A stretch of DNA of 18,595 nucleotides from JBEKCP01 sp050014815. Its GTDB lineage: Bacteria; Planctomycetota; Planctomycetia; Pirellulales; Thermoguttaceae. The DNA lies in NCBI GenBank assembly GCA_050014815.1, contig JBEKCP010000042.1, positions 1-18,595 on the forward strand, read 5' to 3'. This document shows positions 7,932-15,063 of the stretch, one piece after another. Position 1 is the stretch's first letter. The number at the start of each line of letters is the position of its first letter. Made by a program: the position numbers and the translations under genes. The notes under the pieces were generated by a model, which was not told the DNA's origin, did not search any database, and saw nothing but the letters and a program-made list of their open reading frames with translations.

Positions 7932-9107
7932 TCACCTGCCACCATTATAGTTCCCGGACGGTCGCACCGGTAGAAAACCCGCAAGAATTTGGGCCGTTGC
8001 CGCCGTCATCGCCTCGGCGTAGTGCTCCCGGTCGAATATCTCGAAACACATGATTTTCTTCGAAGTCTCCGTCTTGCCGTACCGGATGGCCGCGTCGTCC
8101 AGCGCGGTCACGTCCCGTTGGACAAAGCCGAAGACCGGCTGCACGCCGGGGCGGCTGCCCGTCGGCCCCACCGCCCAACTCTGGCCGTCGCGGAACACAT
8201 CGCGTCCGACCAGGGCCAAGAACACGGCGGTACACCACAGCTCGCGCGGGCCGGATAGGACTTTGGCCCGGCTCGCTTCATCGAGCGGTTTGGACACGAA
8301 CTGGATCGGGTCGCCGAGGTTCAGGGGGTTCTTCTTGTCGCAAAGCAGGGCGTAACCGAAGAAGGAGAGCAGTTCCGGGCCACAGCGCGCCAGCAGGTCC
8401 GCTTGGCGAGGAACCCAGTAGGAGGCGTGGCCGTTGTTCTTGTCGCGCCCGCCGTCGAAACAGGGCACCCAATAAACGGGCAGCCCCGAACGCTGAAGGC
8501 AGACATAGCCGTTGCGCTCCATCCACACGTTCCATTCGCGCGGGTGCTTCTTGTATTGCTGCTGGTTCTCGTCCGCTTCGCCGGCGAAGATCATCAGCTT
8601 GCCGACCTTGGCGCGGAACAACTCCGGCTCGCGGTTGAAGGCTGCCGCCACGTCGCGGCAGCTTCCCACGATCGTGATCGAGACCGGCTCTTTCGACTCC
8701 CGCAACACCTGGTGGATCAGCGCGACGGCCTTCTGAAATTCCGGCTTGTCTTCCGCGACCTTGTCGCCGGGATTGGCCAGGTTCTTGGAAAGGCCGATGG
8801 CACAGGGCACCGAACGCCCGGTCAAGGCATTGAGTTGCGAGACCGGGATACTGCCGGGATGGGTCTGCTGCCGGGGGCCGTAATCGAGCACCACCGCCTT
8901 GAGGTCCACTTCGGGAATCGAGTACATCGTGGCCAGGTCGAAATGGTCGTCCGGGTCCGCCGGCGGATGGTAGAGATCGGTGCAGTGGATGACGGGCACC
9001 TTGCGGTCGCCCGGCCGCGGCGTCATCGCCTGATCCTCGCCGTGCGTCGTCCCGGGACCGATCGCCAACAGGACGAACAACGTGCAAACCGGCATCACGG
9101 ATCGCAT
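7932..9107 (-). CDS. Secreted nucleoside-hydrolase-fold protein
   Basis: 391 aa, starting at the ATG at 9107, which has AAGGAG 7 nt upstream and opens a signal peptide (MRSVMPVCTLFVLLAIGPGTTHG). The same frame is open upstream to 11309, but that part is antisense shadow of the next gene. Residues 40-60 read IHCTDLYHPPADPDDHFDLA. This carries the Asp cluster (D44, D51, D53, D54, D57) of the inosine-uridine nucleoside hydrolase superfamily, in a variant with extra residues between the first Asp and the P-D-D step. The typical superfamily step VSITIVGSCRDVAAAF appears in the middle. Such secreted homologues in planctomycetes sit among polysaccharide-degradation genes and may cleave N- or O-ribosyl-like bonds, but activity on free nucleosides is unproven. 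It lies 29 bp after the six-hairpin glycosidase and 38 bp before the toroid gene, so it is translationally part of one operon. Confidence 0.85.
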   Translation of the reverse strand: MRSVMPVCTLFVLLAIGPGTTHGEDQAMTPRPGDRKVPVIHCTDLYHPPADPDDHFDLATMYSIPEVDLKAVVLDYGPRQQTHPGSIPVSQLNALTGRSVPCAIGLSKNLANPGDKVAEDKPEFQKAVALIHQVLRESKEPVSITIVGSCRDVAAAFNREPELFRAKVGKLMIFAGEADENQQQYKKHPREWNVWMERNGYVCLQRSGLPVYWVPCFDGGRDKNNGHASYWVPRQADLLARCGPELLSFFGYALLCDKKNPLNLGDPIQFVSKPLDEASRAKVLSGPRELWCTAVFLALVGRDVFRDGQSWAVGPTGSRPGVQPVFGFVQRDVTALDDAAIRYGKTETSKKIMCFEIFDREHYAEAMTAATAQILAGFLPVRPSGNYNGGR

Positions 9108-9136
9108 GGTCAACTCCTTGGGGCAAGTGGGTGTGG

Positions 9137-11407
9137 TCAGAACTGGTGCGGGGGCGCCGCGTCGAGGACCGCCGGTTGCCCGTCCTTCAGGACGACGGCC
9201 TGGCCGATTGCGGCGCGCAGGGACCTCCCGTTGGCGCGCACGTCGAACTGCCCGCCTTCGACCAGCACGTCGAACGTCGCGCCGCGGAGCTTCACGCCTC
9301 GCAGCGCCATGCGCGGCGCGAACTTGGGCGGATGCGGGCTGATGACGACACGGCCGTCGAACTGCGCCTCGATCCCGAACATGCCGAAGATCACGCACTG
9401 GGCGATGGCCACGCCATCGACCATGCACTGCAGCGGCGTGTCCTTGCGGTACTCGATCTTGTCCGCCACGATGGAGTCGCCCCAGTACGGCAACTTCTCG
9501 CCCCACCAGAGCGTGCGGCGGACGAGGTCTTCCGCCACGTCCGCCCGGCCCGATTTGTACAGCCGCTCGGCGATCTGCGGGGGAAAACTGGTGCAACTGC
9601 CCGGACCGCCGTTGTCGATGTCCTTGATGTCGTAGGCGATGTCGTTCTTCGCCAGGCTGTGCAGTCCGTAGTCCGAGAGGAATTCCGTTTCGTTGAGGTG
9701 GCCGATGAGGCCCGCTTCCATCTCGGCGTCGAGCACGCCGCTGCCGAAGAGCTTGAACATCTGGGTGGTCCAGCGGGTGTCCCGGCCCTTGGGCCCGATG
9801 AAGTCGAACCACTTCTTCTCGGCGTTCCACATTTCCTTCTTGAAGAGCGCCTTGAGATCGGCGGCCCGTTGCCGGAGTTCCGGGGCCGGTTTGCCGGCGA
9901 CGTCCGCCAGCCGCGCGGCCATGAGGTAGTTGGCGTAGCGGCGGCCGTTCAGGTCGGGCATCTGGTGGTTGTACGGATAACCGCGGCGCAGCTCGAGGTG
10001 GTCGTTCGCGGGCCCGTAGTCGACGATCGCCACGGGCTTGGAAAGGTCGTCGCGGCACAACGCATGGACGACGGCGTGTTCGAGCACCGTCTTGCCGCCC
10101 ACGTCCTCTTTCAGCAGCGCCGTGTCGCCCGTGTTCTTCACATAATAGTAGATCAGCCCGATGATCTTCTCTTGGCCGACCGGATACCATGGTCCCAGGG
10201 CCTTGCCCGTCATGGGATCGATGGCCAGGTGGGCCATCATGTCGTTGCGGAGGTATTGGACGATGTGCTCGCGGTCGGCTTTCGGCTCGTACAGCGGCAT
10301 GATTTCCCACGTCTCGCCGTAATTCCACAGGTAGGAACAGACGCAACCGCCCTTGGTGCAGCCGGTGCCGTAGAAGGGATGCAGCACAAACTCCGGAACG
10401 TCCCAGCGGTTCATGAGGAAATGGACCAGGGAGCGGGTGTACCACCGCGCCAATGCGGGATTTGCGGATTCCAGGCGGGGCAGTCTCTCGAACATCTCGC
10501 GGACCCGGCGGCGGTGGTCGTCGTCGGCCTGGCGGATGGCGGCGGCAGGATCGGCGGCCAGCGTCCTGCAATCGGCGGCCGCTTCGTCCTCCTTGCCGAT
10601 CGCGAACGTCAGGTATTGCGTGGCCCGCTGGCCCGGCTCGATCTTCAAGACGCCGCCGCCGGACGATGCCGCGGCGTCCCAGGCCATCTCGGGCACGGCC
10701 CGGACCGCGATCGCCAGGGTTGCCTGGCGGAGCAGCAGCGCGCCGTCGGCGACTTCGGGCGTCGTGCGCGATCGGCTTCGCGGCGCCCAGAATCCCCATC
10801 CGCCGTCGCTGCGGTCGAGTGTGCCGCGAACGGTGCATCGCAGCGGGACCTCGCGGGCCTGCGGCGTCGTATTCTCCACCGTGACGGCCAGAATCGCGGC
10901 GCGCTTGCCGGAGGCCAGGACCGTCGCCGTCGAGACGCGCATTCCCTCGACCTCCGCGCTGCGCTCGACCTTGAACGGCCACCACGCATAGCGCTTGGCG
11001 GGCACGTCCTGGCCCAGCACGGTCACGTTCAGATTGAAATCGCTGCTCACGCAGGGCGGCGCCCACAGCCCGGCAACCCGCGCAAGGCTCTTGAACGGGA
11101 TGCCGGGCGCCAGCAGTCCGTTGACGATGCCGCAATGGACCTCCTCCTGGATGCTGGCTTCGCCGGGAAAAGAAAAGACGTTCACGGGGTCGTCGCCCTC
11201 GGAGGCGGGCGCCGGTTGCGCCGACGGTTGTCCGTCGGCGCCGGCCGCGAGGCCGATGGCGCAGGGCGCCGCGCCCCACAGGCGCGGCGCACAGAGTGTC
11301 GCCGCGCACACACCGGCGAGGAGCATCGTCATGCTTCGAGACCGAAGCCGCTGCGGCAGCTTCCGAAGCATCCGGCCTGACATGGCTTGATGAGCAGGCA
11401 TCGTCAT
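9137..11407 (-). CDS. Secreted six-hairpin (alpha/alpha)6 glycoside hydrolase-like protein
   Basis: 756 aa. The start was put at the ATG at 11407 because a strong GGGAGGGGG site lies just upstream. Several in-frame ATGs follow, the last beginning MTMLLAGVCAATLCAPRLWG, so the start is uncertain by ~25 codons. All choices leave a signal peptide. The N-terminal third is a beta-sandwich (SFPGEASIQEEVHCGIVNGL, AILAVTVENTTPQAREVPL). From ~320 the helical barrel begins (ARWYTRSLVHFLMNRW, then CSYLWNYGETWEIMPLY). Further landmarks are DYGPANDHLELRRGYPYNH near 466, WNAEKKWFDF near 527, EFLSDYGLHSLAKND near 573 and GGPGSCTSFPPQIAERLY. A short C-terminal beta domain follows. This order matches the six-hairpin clan (GH63/GH37/GH78/GH95-type); the exact family cannot be decided by eye. 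It appears to be the first gene of the glycosidase operon. The 102 bp upstream show no clear -35/-10 boxes. Confidence 0.8.
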   Translation of the reverse strand: MTMPAHQAMSGRMLRKLPQRLRSRSMTMLLAGVCAATLCAPRLWGAAPCAIGLAAGADGQPSAQPAPASEGDDPVNVFSFPGEASIQEEVHCGIVNGLLAPGIPFKSLARVAGLWAPPCVSSDFNLNVTVLGQDVPAKRYAWWPFKVERSAEVEGMRVSTATVLASGKRAAILAVTVENTTPQAREVPLRCTVRGTLDRSDGGWGFWAPRSRSRTTPEVADGALLLRQATLAIAVRAVPEMAWDAAASSGGGVLKIEPGQRATQYLTFAIGKEDEAAADCRTLAADPAAAIRQADDDHRRRVREMFERLPRLESANPALARWYTRSLVHFLMNRWDVPEFVLHPFYGTGCTKGGCVCSYLWNYGETWEIMPLYEPKADREHIVQYLRNDMMAHLAIDPMTGKALGPWYPVGQEKIIGLIYYYVKNTGDTALLKEDVGGKTVLEHAVVHALCRDDLSKPVAIVDYGPANDHLELRRGYPYNHQMPDLNGRRYANYLMAARLADVAGKPAPELRQRAADLKALFKKEMWNAEKKWFDFIGPKGRDTRWTTQMFKLFGSGVLDAEMEAGLIGHLNETEFLSDYGLHSLAKNDIAYDIKDIDNGGPGSCTSFPPQIAERLYKSGRADVAEDLVRRTLWWGEKLPYWGDSIVADKIEYRKDTPLQCMVDGVAIAQCVIFGMFGIEAQFDGRVVISPHPPKFAPRMALRGVKLRGATFDVLVEGGQFDVRANGRSLRAAIGQAVVLKDGQPAVLDAAPPHQF

Positions 11408-11509
11408 TTCATCCCCCTCCCGTTGGTAAGCGGCCAGTCGTCGGTGCGAAACGGCGCCGCGGGAAGCCCGGCCAAGAGATGCCGAACCCCGCTTCATTGA
11501 ACGTCGGAC

Positions 11510-11797
11510 TTATTCTTCGTCCTCGTCTTCATCCTCGTCCTCATCATCCTCGACCTCCTCGTTCTCTGCGTCGTCCAGTTCTTCGACCTCGGTGCCCCAC
11601 CATTGGCCGGTCAAGTCGTAGAGCACGTTGCGCAGGGCGTTGTAGGAAGTTGCACCTATCACCACCGAATTCCTGCTACGAGTCTCTTCAGCGTCCTCCA
11701 GCACGGTACGGACAGCGGCAACCAAGCGAGCCGGAATTTGCGGCTTTACGGGCTTGGCCTGGGGTTCGGTTTTCTCCACCGGGGCTTTCTTCGCCAT
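11510..11797 (-). CDS. Small protein with Asp/Glu tail, function unknown
   Basis: 95 aa, starting at the ATG at 11797 with AGGAG 8 nt upstream; a longer start at 11815 has no site. It has three parts. Residues 1-20 are a Lys/Pro/Ala-rich basic stretch (MAKKAPVEKTEPQAKPVKPQ). Residues ~21-68 form an ordinary core with two predicted helices (ARLVAAVRTVLEDAEET and YNALRNVLYDLTGQWWG). Residues 70-95 are almost entirely Glu/Asp. I do not recognise the family. Highly acidic tails occur in DNA mimics, chaperone-like proteins and charge-neutralising partners, but nothing here picks one of these. It has no signal peptide, unlike the operon downstream, so it is cytoplasmic. It follows the pseudo-protease gene by 62 bp on the same strand and is probably co-transcribed with it. 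The next gene downstream is 102 bp away. Confidence 0.8.
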   Translation of the reverse strand: MAKKAPVEKTEPQAKPVKPQIPARLVAAVRTVLEDAEETRSRNSVVIGATSYNALRNVLYDLTGQWWGTEVEELDDAENEEVEDDEDEDEDEDEE

Positions 11798-11859
11798 CTT
11801 TCGATCTCCTGTCAAAAAGAGGAAATGGGGTTATCGTCCCGCAACCAACCTGGAAAATC

Positions 11860-12759
11860 TCAAGCTAATTCAGGAAACGCTGCAACCAAAGCCGGTCTCA
11901 AAGCACTGTAATGTTCGTGCAACAGACGCAGCCAGTGGATAATCTGGCAGCCGCGCACATACTTCTCCTTTTCGTTCCACCTGCTCTGAATCCCGAGGAG
12001 CTGGACTCCCTCTGCATTCCAGAGTTCGACTTTGGTCGTGGAGCCCTGCCACAGCCCGCCGCCACCCGCCCCACGGGGTTCCGGCAGATTGTCGTCTCCC
12101 TCGTTTTCCTCGTACTGCCATGTTTCCTCCTCCGGGTCGTACGGCAAGAAGATATCCACCGCTTGGTCGGATGCCGGATCAGCCGAGGATACACCAGGCC
12201 AGTTCTCGGGCTTTATGGGAGCATTGCTGTAACACACGGGGCGGAACGTCAGGTGAAGCTGAGATGGGTCCGTCTGCTCAGTTCGTATCCGTTCGGAGGA
12301 ATAGCCGAACAGGAGACATCGGCATTCCGGATGACCTGGCCCCCGCAAGCTGATTCGGTCCAAGCCGATGGCCTCCTTGCCCAAAACAGGCAATGCCCCT
12401 GCGGGATCAAGTTCCAAGAACCCAACGTCAGGCCATTCCGATTCAATCTTGCCGGAACGCAGGATTGGAAGTGCTCCCGCATCAATCGTCTTGGTTTTGG
12501 GAACAACAAATGACAATCGGCCTTCCGGCTGGGCAGGCACGGCGTCAGCAGCGGTAGCCACAAACAAGTGCCCGCCAATACTGACGAGGATTCCGCTAGT
12601 CATCCTCTCCACCGGCTTGTTCAAGTCCACGAACGCAACCGTGTGCCTGCTCAGGTTTTGGGCTACAGCCCAGGAGTCGTTCGCATTCACAACGATTCTG
12701 TCGAAGACTTCCACCTTCATGGTCAGCCTGGAGCGTCCTGCTTGTGCCTTTTCTTTCAT
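11860..12759 (-). CDS. Trypsin-fold protein with degenerate catalytic triad (pseudo-protease)
   Basis: 299 aa, starting at the ATG at 12759, which has GGAAGGG about 5 nt upstream. The open frame continues upstream, but that part is Arg-rich non-protein-like sequence reaching into the repeat. There is no signal peptide. Residues 55-74 (SGILVSIGGHLFVATAADAV) match the trypsin-like 'SG-hydrophobic-L-x-x-I-G-G-x-x-F-hydrophobic-hydrophobic-T-A-A-H' strand, with Asp72 where the catalytic His belongs. EWPDVGFLEL keeps the triad Asp position (D111). RGAGGGGLWQG (229-239) corresponds to the usual G-x-SGGG-W loop, with Gly in place of the nucleophilic Ser. The C-terminus GCQIIHWLRLLHEHYSALRP resembles that of other cytoplasmic trypsin-fold proteins of unknown role. 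Activity is therefore unlikely, and a binding or sensor role is inferred. Homology to trypsin-fold proteins is my pattern reading and should be treated as moderate confidence. Neighbours are the acidic-tail gene downstream and palindromic repeat copy B upstream. Confidence 0.75.
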   Translation of the reverse strand: MKEKAQAGRSRLTMKVEVFDRIVVNANDSWAVAQNLSRHTVAFVDLNKPVERMTSGILVSIGGHLFVATAADAVPAQPEGRLSFVVPKTKTIDAGALPILRSGKIESEWPDVGFLELDPAGALPVLGKEAIGLDRISLRGPGHPECRCLLFGYSSERIRTEQTDPSQLHLTFRPVCYSNAPIKPENWPGVSSADPASDQAVDIFLPYDPEEETWQYEENEGDDNLPEPRGAGGGGLWQGSTTKVELWNAEGVQLLGIQSRWNEKEKYVRGCQIIHWLRLLHEHYSALRPALVAAFPELA

Positions 12760-12861
12760 GATTTCCCTTCCACTTCCCCGCACACGCTTTTGTCTACGTC
12801 GGACACCCCTTCGCCGCCGTTTCCCGGTTCCGGTGCAGCGTTCGCCAAGAATACCAACTTG

Positions 12862-12996
12862 GCAACCGTTCACGGGGACTGTCCCAGTTTTCGCGCGAAA
12901 ACGGGACTGTCCCCCTCCGGCCGTAAGGGGACAGGCACATTTTTCGGCCCGTTCGGGGCCGAAAAACGAGCCAGTCCCTGGCCTATGAACGGTTAC
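12862..12996. repeat. REP/MITE-like palindromic element, copy B (inverted relative to copy A)
   Basis: A 135-bp element bounded by GCAACCGTTCAC (12862-12873) and ATGAACGGTTAC (12985-12996). It contains two well-preserved hairpins. The first (12874-12914) is GGGGACTGTCCC, then a perfect palindrome GTTTTCGCGCGAAAAC, then GGGACTGTCCCC. The second (12927-12979) pairs GGGGACAGGC with GCCAGTCCCT around an inner TTTTTCGGCCC/GGGGCCGAAAAA stem. The order of the two hairpins is the reverse of copy A, and the reverse complement of copy B aligns with copy A from end to end. Copy B is better preserved. No target duplication is apparent around either copy. Confidence 0.82.
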
Positions 12997-13142
12997 ATGC
13001 TTGGTAATGTAACAGGGTTTTGGGGTGCAGACAAGTACCTTTTATGGGTAAACCCGGCAGACCTGGTCCGGCGTTGGACGACCAGCCTCTGTGGAAGGCA
13101 TGCCGCCCCCGCGAGCCCCCTCGCGGAAAAATCGTTTGATGC

Positions 13143-13171
13143 TTGTTGCAAGGCTTGCCGGAGACTATGAT
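13143..13171 (+). promoter_or_regulatory. Candidate sigma70-like promoter of the alpha-galactosidase gene
   Basis: TTGTTG (13143-13148) and TATGAT (13166-13171) are separated by exactly 17 nt. They match the -35 (TTGACA) and -10 (TATAAT) consensus at 4 and 5 of 6 positions. Transcription would begin near 13178, giving a leader of about 90 nt that ends with AAGGAG (13255-13260), 6 nt before the ATG. The call rests on sequence match only. Confidence 0.5.
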
Positions 13172-13266
13172 AGGTTCTGCCCGAAAAGACCCCCAAAGGC
13201 ATCCTCCCCGCCTGCCCGATCCATCCCGAAAAGTTTTCAGTGAACCATCATCAAAAGGAGTGGAAA

Positions 13267-14982
13267 ATGAAGAATCAGGTCAAAGTCCCTCGCTGGTTGC
13301 GCGAAACACCCGCGCACCTTGTTGGAATCATCCCCCTGCTGCTGGCGTCGCTGGCGCTCGCTGCCGCGGAAACCGGCCCACCGCCGACCGCGGCGGACCG
13401 CAAGGCCGCCATCCGCACCCCGCCGCCTCCGCCGACGCCCCGCATCAACGGACCCCGCATCTTCGGCGCGCGGCCGGGCCACCCGTTCATCTACCACATC
13501 CCCGCCACGGGCGAGAAACCGATAAGCTACGCCGCTCAAGGCCTGCCCAAGGGGCTTTCGCTCGATGAAAAGAGCGGCATTATCACGGGCCGGACCGCCG
13601 AGAAGGGCAACTGCAAGGCGACGTTCACGGCCACGAACGCCAAAGGCCGGGACACCGCGGCCTTCGAGATCGTCATCGGCGACGCCATCTGCCTGACGCC
13701 GCCGATGGGCTGGAACAGTTGGAATTATTTCGGCGGCCGCGTGGATCAGAAAAAGGTGAACGCTGCGGCCGAAGCGATGGTCGCCGCGGGGCTGATCGAC
13801 CACGGCTGGACCTACGTCAATATCGACGATTGCTGGGAAGGTACGCGCGACGAGAAGGGCTTTATCCGGCCAAACGTCAAGTTCCCGGACATGAAGGGTC
13901 TGTCGGACGCCATCCACGGCATGGGACTCAAATTCGGCATCTACTCCTCGCCCGGTCCCAAAACCTGCGCGGGTTTCGAGGCGAGTTTCGAGCACGAGGA
14001 CCAGGACGCCCAGACCTACGCCCAGTGGGGCGTGGATTACGTCAAGTACGACTGGTGTTCCTACGGCGGCGTCGCCGGACTGAGGACCATGCAGAAGTAC
14101 ATCGAACTCCTTCCCGACCAGGCCGGGGAGCTCAAAAAACTCGGCAACGAGAAGTCGGACATCGAAAAACTTGGGAAGAGGAAGACTCCCGAACAGCAAG
14201 CGAAATTGAAGGAACTCAACCAGAAGCTCAACGTCATTCTCGCCAAACTCGATCCCGACAAGAAGAAACAGATAGACGCCGATGTCCCCAAAGCGCCTTA
14301 CCGCCTCTTCGGCGAATCGCTCAAGAAAGTGGACCGTGACATCGTTTACAGTCTCTGCCAGTATGGGGGGGCCAATGTCTGGGCATGGGGACCCGAAGTC
14401 GGCGGGAACTGCTGGCGCACTACGGGCGACATCGGTGCGTCGTGGGGCAGCGTCTCGGGCATCGGCTTCAGGCAGAATGATCTGGCCAAGTGGGCCGGTC
14501 CCGGCCACTGGAACGACCCGGACATGCTGGAGGTCGGCAACGGCAACCTCACCCCCGACGAAAACTACACCCACATGACCCTCTGGTGCATGCTCGCCGC
14601 GCCGCTGCTGATAGGTTGCGACATGACCAAGATGGATGAATTCGTCCTCAGCCTGCACTCGAACGACGAAGTGTTGTCCGTGGATCAGGATGCGCTTGGC
14701 AAGCAGGGGTATCGCGTCAAGCAAGACGGGGCCACCGAAGCGTGGATGAAGCCGCTGGCGGATGGGACCCTGGCCGTGGCGCTGTTCAATCGCGGCGACA
14801 AAGAAGCCGACGTGAGCGTCGCCTGGACCGAGTTGAAACTCGAAGGTGAACAGGCCGTTCGTGATTTGTGGCGGCAGAAGGACCTCGATCGCAAGGCGAA
14901 AGAACTTTCGGCGAAAGTCGCCCGGCACGGCGCGGAGTTGTTCCGTGTCGGCACGCCGAAGAACGTGCGGAACGCTCAATAG
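13267..14982 (+). CDS. Secreted GH27 alpha-galactosidase with Ig-like domain
   Basis: 571 aa. The ATG at 13267 follows AAGGAG by 6 nt. It opens a signal peptide with a long basic/hydrophilic lead (MKNQVKVPRW...) and a LVGIIPLLLASLALAAA core. A Pro-rich linker leads to a putative Ig domain of the He_PIG type (~75-140: IFGARPGHPFIYHIPATG, GLPKGLSLDEKSGIITGR). The GH27 barrel starts at ~144 with TPPMGWNSWNYFG and YVNIDDCWEG. It includes the nucleophile Asp262 in VDYVKYDWC, the acid/base Asp388 in CWRTTGDIGASW, and the substrate-binding WNDPDML. A C-terminal beta-sandwich follows (LAVALFNRGDKEADVSV). The enzyme hydrolyses terminal alpha-galactosides, or possibly the related alpha-N-acetylgalactosaminides, outside the cytoplasm. 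Nucleophile and acid/base are 126 residues apart, versus ~61 in human GLA (D170/D231). The difference is a charged, coiled-coil-like insert at ~279-345. The thioredoxin-fold gene follows 81 bp downstream. Confidence 0.95.
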   Translation: MKNQVKVPRWLRETPAHLVGIIPLLLASLALAAAETGPPPTAADRKAAIRTPPPPPTPRINGPRIFGARPGHPFIYHIPATGEKPISYAAQGLPKGLSLDEKSGIITGRTAEKGNCKATFTATNAKGRDTAAFEIVIGDAICLTPPMGWNSWNYFGGRVDQKKVNAAAEAMVAAGLIDHGWTYVNIDDCWEGTRDEKGFIRPNVKFPDMKGLSDAIHGMGLKFGIYSSPGPKTCAGFEASFEHEDQDAQTYAQWGVDYVKYDWCSYGGVAGLRTMQKYIELLPDQAGELKKLGNEKSDIEKLGKRKTPEQQAKLKELNQKLNVILAKLDPDKKKQIDADVPKAPYRLFGESLKKVDRDIVYSLCQYGGANVWAWGPEVGGNCWRTTGDIGASWGSVSGIGFRQNDLAKWAGPGHWNDPDMLEVGNGNLTPDENYTHMTLWCMLAAPLLIGCDMTKMDEFVLSLHSNDEVLSVDQDALGKQGYRVKQDGATEAWMKPLADGTLAVALFNRGDKEADVSVAWTELKLEGEQAVRDLWRQKDLDRKAKELSAKVARHGAELFRVGTPKNVRNAQ

Positions 14983-15063
14983 CCCCGTGGTGTTTCAGCG
15001 GTTGCCGGAGGCGTCTGCCCGAGCGACCCGGCCCGGAAAATCCTTCTGTTGGGGATCAAAACC

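Larger units (their letters stand above)
12760..13266. other. Divergent intergenic region (507 bp)
   Basis: This is the gap between the pseudo-protease gene (-) and the alpha-galactosidase gene (+). It holds palindromic element copy B (12862-12996), a 7-bp stem GTTACAT/ATGTAAC right at its end (12992-12998 with 13007-13013), and a GC-rich hairpin CCGCGAG-cccc-CTCGCGG (13109-13126). The candidate alpha-galactosidase promoter (13143-13171) and an AAGGAG ribosome-binding site (13255-13260) follow. No protein-coding frame here looks real. No clear promoter was found for the pseudo-protease gene in 12760-12860. Confidence 0.7.

Noticed and set aside
5986..7950. 654-aa plus-strand frame across the heparinase-like gene
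   Set aside because: Low-complexity Ala/Arg/Gly composition typical of antisense translation of a GC-rich gene.
9108..11309. 734-residue upstream extension of the nucleoside-hydrolase frame
   Set aside because: It is Arg/Gly/Pro-rich out-of-frame sequence of the six-hairpin gene, and the ATG at 9107 has a good ribosome-binding site and signal peptide.
9131..11380. 749-aa plus-strand frame across the six-hairpin gene
   Set aside because: Same reason: the opposite strand carries an unmistakable secreted protein with a ribosome-binding site.
11510..12759. One frameshifted gene split into the acidic-tail and pseudo-protease frames
   Set aside because: Each frame has its own ribosome-binding site, start and stop with a 62-bp gap, and their contents are unrelated.
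3922..12996. Composite transposon carrying the operon
   Set aside because: The two elements have terminal repeats, but no transposase, no target duplication and no cargo of mobile type was seen. A shared dispersed repeat family is the simpler explanation, so it is kept only as a finding to test.
13109..13126. Intrinsic terminator CCGCGAG-cccc-CTCGCGG
   Set aside because: It is followed by an A-run on the plus strand, and no minus-strand gene ends here, so there is no transcript for it to terminate.
13237..14979. 580-aa open frame antisense to the alpha-galactosidase gene
   Set aside because: It mirrors the GH27 gene codon for codon and shows no domain pattern. Long antisense frames are expected in GC-rich DNA.
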